Positions 31,142-32,455 of a stretch of 32,455 nt of DNA are shown in pieces. Numbering within the stretch: the stretch's first letter is position 1; each line of letters opens with the position of its first letter. This stretch comes from Microcoleus sp. FACHB-DQ6. GTDB lineage: Bacteria; Cyanobacteriota; Cyanobacteriia; Cyanobacteriales; Microcoleaceae. Made by a program: the position numbers and the translations under genes. Location of the stretch: assembly GCA_014695175.1 (NCBI GenBank), contig JACJNV010000394.1:1-32455 (forward strand), read 5' to 3'. The notes beneath the pieces were generated by a model. It worked only from the letters and a program-made list of their open reading frames with translations, ran no database searches and was not told the origin of the DNA.

Positions 31142-31912
31142 CTAAAGGGGAAAATTTTTGTCAAAACTTTGGCGGGTACTCGGCTGAGCCACCTCCAAAC
31201 CTTCGCCGCCTAAAAGTTCTAAACGCTTCCCTTCCACCGAAATCCAAACCTTGGTATTCGGTTGTAAACTCGTAGCGGTATAGATAACTTGCCCTAACCG
31301 GCCAGTCATCGAATTGCTCCCTCCCCCCGAAGTAAATTCGGCTGACAAATCGACATAAACTCCGTCATTCTTAACACTTAAACCCCTGAGTTTTGTCCCC
31401 TTAGGAATTTCGCTAGAAACAGTTCCATCCTTCGGCCCGGCCAACAAACTGTTAAAAGCAGCTTGTAAAGCTGCATCAGGCTTGTCAGCTTGTTTGACAG
31501 CTACTTTCGTAGGAACTCCCTCAAATTTACCGCTGGCATCTTTAACCCAGTAGACTTGGACTGTCTGGACATCCGTCTGCGGCAAAGGCTTTGGCTGCAG
31601 CGACTTTGGGACTAGAGCCTGCGGCGTCTGAGCTTGAGGTGTCTGAACCTGTGGCGTCTGAACCTGTGGCGTCTGAACCTGTGGCACTTGTACAGGATTT
31701 GGAGGGGGTACGGGGATAACTACAGCAGGAGATTCCGCAGGGCTTGGGGACAGCGGCGGAGTGGTAGTTTGAGCAGAAGACTGCGTACCTGCGGGGGTTG
31801 GCGAACGGTTCGCGGTCCACCAGGCAATGCCCCCTCCCGCCAGTAAAGCCAACCCGCAAGCACCAGCAATGACGGCTGTGGAGACGCGGCGTACTTCTTG
31901 TCCATCTTTCAT
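31142..31912 (-). CDS. GerMN-domain envelope protein
   Basis: A 256-aa protein. A TM/signal-anchor covers about 12-32 (TAVIAGACGLALLAGGGIAWW), then comes a Pro/Thr/Ser-rich periplasmic linker with tandem pentapeptides (QVQTP units, about five copies at 78-102). The C-terminal GerMN domain spans about 112-245: VQVYWVKDASGKFEGVPTKV, ALQAAFNSLLAGPKDGTVSSEIPKGTKLRGLSVKNDGVYVDLSAEF, RLGQVIYTATSLQPNTKVWISVEGKRL. GerMN domains occur in spore germination GerM and in LpqB-like lipoproteins; in cyanobacteria they are exported proteins of unknown role. Convergent with the ArsR gene. The 15-bp linker units (CTGTGGCGTCTGAAC-type) mark recent tandem expansion. Confidence 0.9.
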   Translation of the reverse strand: MKDGQEVRRVSTAVIAGACGLALLAGGGIAWWTANRSPTPAGTQSSAQTTTPPLSPSPAESPAVVIPVPPPNPVQVPQVQTPQVQTPQVQTPQAQTPQALVPKSLQPKPLPQTDVQTVQVYWVKDASGKFEGVPTKVAVKQADKPDAALQAAFNSLLAGPKDGTVSSEIPKGTKLRGLSVKNDGVYVDLSAEFTSGGGSNSMTGRLGQVIYTATSLQPNTKVWISVEGKRLELLGGEGLEVAQPSTRQSFDKNFPL

Positions 31913-32298
31913 AATACTAATTCTCCTTAGAGATAGAGCGCTTGGGACGGTGAGGAGCGACTCCCGATCAGCTACATTTGTCTATGGTTAGATTCTGGAA
32001 TTGACACAATTGCATTGCTGCTAGCGAACACTTTATAGCAAGCCCAACATATCCTGAATCCGACTATTGGAATCCTAGACCATAATATAAGATTTCGCCC
32101 GTGGAGTATGTCACAGTATCTCGATCGGCCTAGTGGCTATGTTCTATAGTAATCATAAAAAATTAAAGAATAAAGGAAGAAAAAACAAGTAAAAAGGAAG
32201 AAGGAAAGCAACGAATCGATGTAAGGGAGGTAAGGGGGTAACGGATTTAAGGGATTTAAGGGATAGAAGCAGGTCTCTAAAAAAAATTTTCCCCAAAC
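31913..32298. other. Intergenic region between the GerMN gene and psbA
   Basis: It contains the minus-strand promoter region of the GerMN gene. A purine-rich stretch (32150-32210) and tandem GGATTTAAG 9-mers (32243, 32252 and a variant at 32261) within a TAAGGG-rich run are visible. No gene was seen. Confidence 0.45.
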
Positions 32299-32330
32299 AA
32301 AAAGCGCCCCTATTTCTAGGAGCGCTTTTT
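32299..32330 (-). terminator. Intrinsic terminator of psbA
   Basis: AAAAAGCGC (32299-32307) and GCGCTTTTT (32322-32330) form a 9-bp stem, with a CCT/AGG extension after one mismatch. On the minus strand it ends in a T-run, about 20 bp after the psbA stop. Confidence 0.8.
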
Positions 32331-32349
32331 ATCAATCAAAAGCTAAAAC

Positions 32350-32455
32350 TTAGCCATTGATAGAAGGAGCAACCATTGCTACGGGAGTTGTTTCGCCAGC
32401 AGCCAAGTCGAGAGGGAAGTTGTGAGCGTTGCGCTCGTGCATTACTTCCATACCC
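32350..32455 (-). CDS. psbA: Photosystem II D1 protein, C-terminal part
   Basis: Only the last 34 codons are in the window; the gene continues past the right edge. The readable residues run [18 protein letters not shown], then [16 protein letters not shown] and TAA. D1 carries the Mn4CaO5 cluster ligands at its C-terminus; H332, E333, H337, D342 and the free carboxylate of A344 (D1 numbering) are all present. The 16-residue extension after DLA is removed by the CtpA protease to expose A344, as in other cyanobacteria. A terminator follows at 32299-32330. Which psbA copy (D1 form) this is cannot be told from this segment. Confidence 0.98.
   Translation of the reverse strand, partial: GMEVMHERNAHNFPLDLAAGETTPVAMVAPSING

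Overview
The window looks like chromosomal DNA of a filamentous, non-heterocystous cyanobacterium (Oscillatoriales/Microcoleus-like; the genus is inference). The right edge carries the 3' end of psbA (photosystem II D1). The HIP1 octamer GCGATCGC and its core CGATCG occur throughout. There are heptameric STRR-type tandem repeats, G/C-rich dispersed repeats, and cyanobacterial families such as a CYP38-like cyclophilin, a GerMN protein and an efp-accB pair. No rRNA or tRNA gene was seen.

Layout. 1-2.4 kb: 3' part of a PAS/GGDEF/EAL c-di-GMP protein, cut by the window edge. 2.5-3.3 kb: a Uma2-family nuclease gene with its own promoter. 3.3-7.5 kb, minus strand: a tight three-gene set (winged-helix protein, P-loop ATPase, PD-(D/E)XK nuclease) that looks like a defence or DNA-processing module I cannot name. 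7.8-8.3 kb: no protein gene, but a dense chain of hairpins, possibly an ORF-less IS200/IS605-type element with an omega-RNA/HEARO-like RNA. 8.3-10.7 kb: rhodanese-like protein, Nudix hydrolase, metzincin-like protease, secG. 10.8-11.2 kb: a 346-bp terminal-inverted-repeat element (MITE-like) between secG and gpmI. 11.2-13.9 kb: gpmI and a retropepsin-like protease.

14.1-17.4 kb: a proline-rich repeat lipoprotein and two tandem MORN-repeat exported proteins. 17.5-20.3 kb: DUF6391-like membrane protein, small exported protein, Ca2+/H+ antiporter. 20.5-23 kb, minus strand: a Cys-rich exported protein and a PLD/EF-hand/HhH lipoprotein nuclease. 23.1-26 kb: small zinc-binding protein, cysteine desulfurase, and a TPR-type gene broken by one in-frame stop. 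26-29 kb, minus strand: thiL with repeat DNA inserted in frame, a small membrane protein, and a lumenal-type cyclophilin. 29.3-31.9 kb: efp, accB, an ArsR-type regulator, and a convergent GerMN protein. The window ends in psbA.

Most genes are housekeeping or envelope functions in short transcription units. The parts that stand out are the three-gene module at 3.3-7.5 kb, the structured non-coding stretch next to it, and several places where dispersed repeats have become part of coding sequence (thiL, the aspartic protease, and the 3' ends of the Nudix and protease genes).
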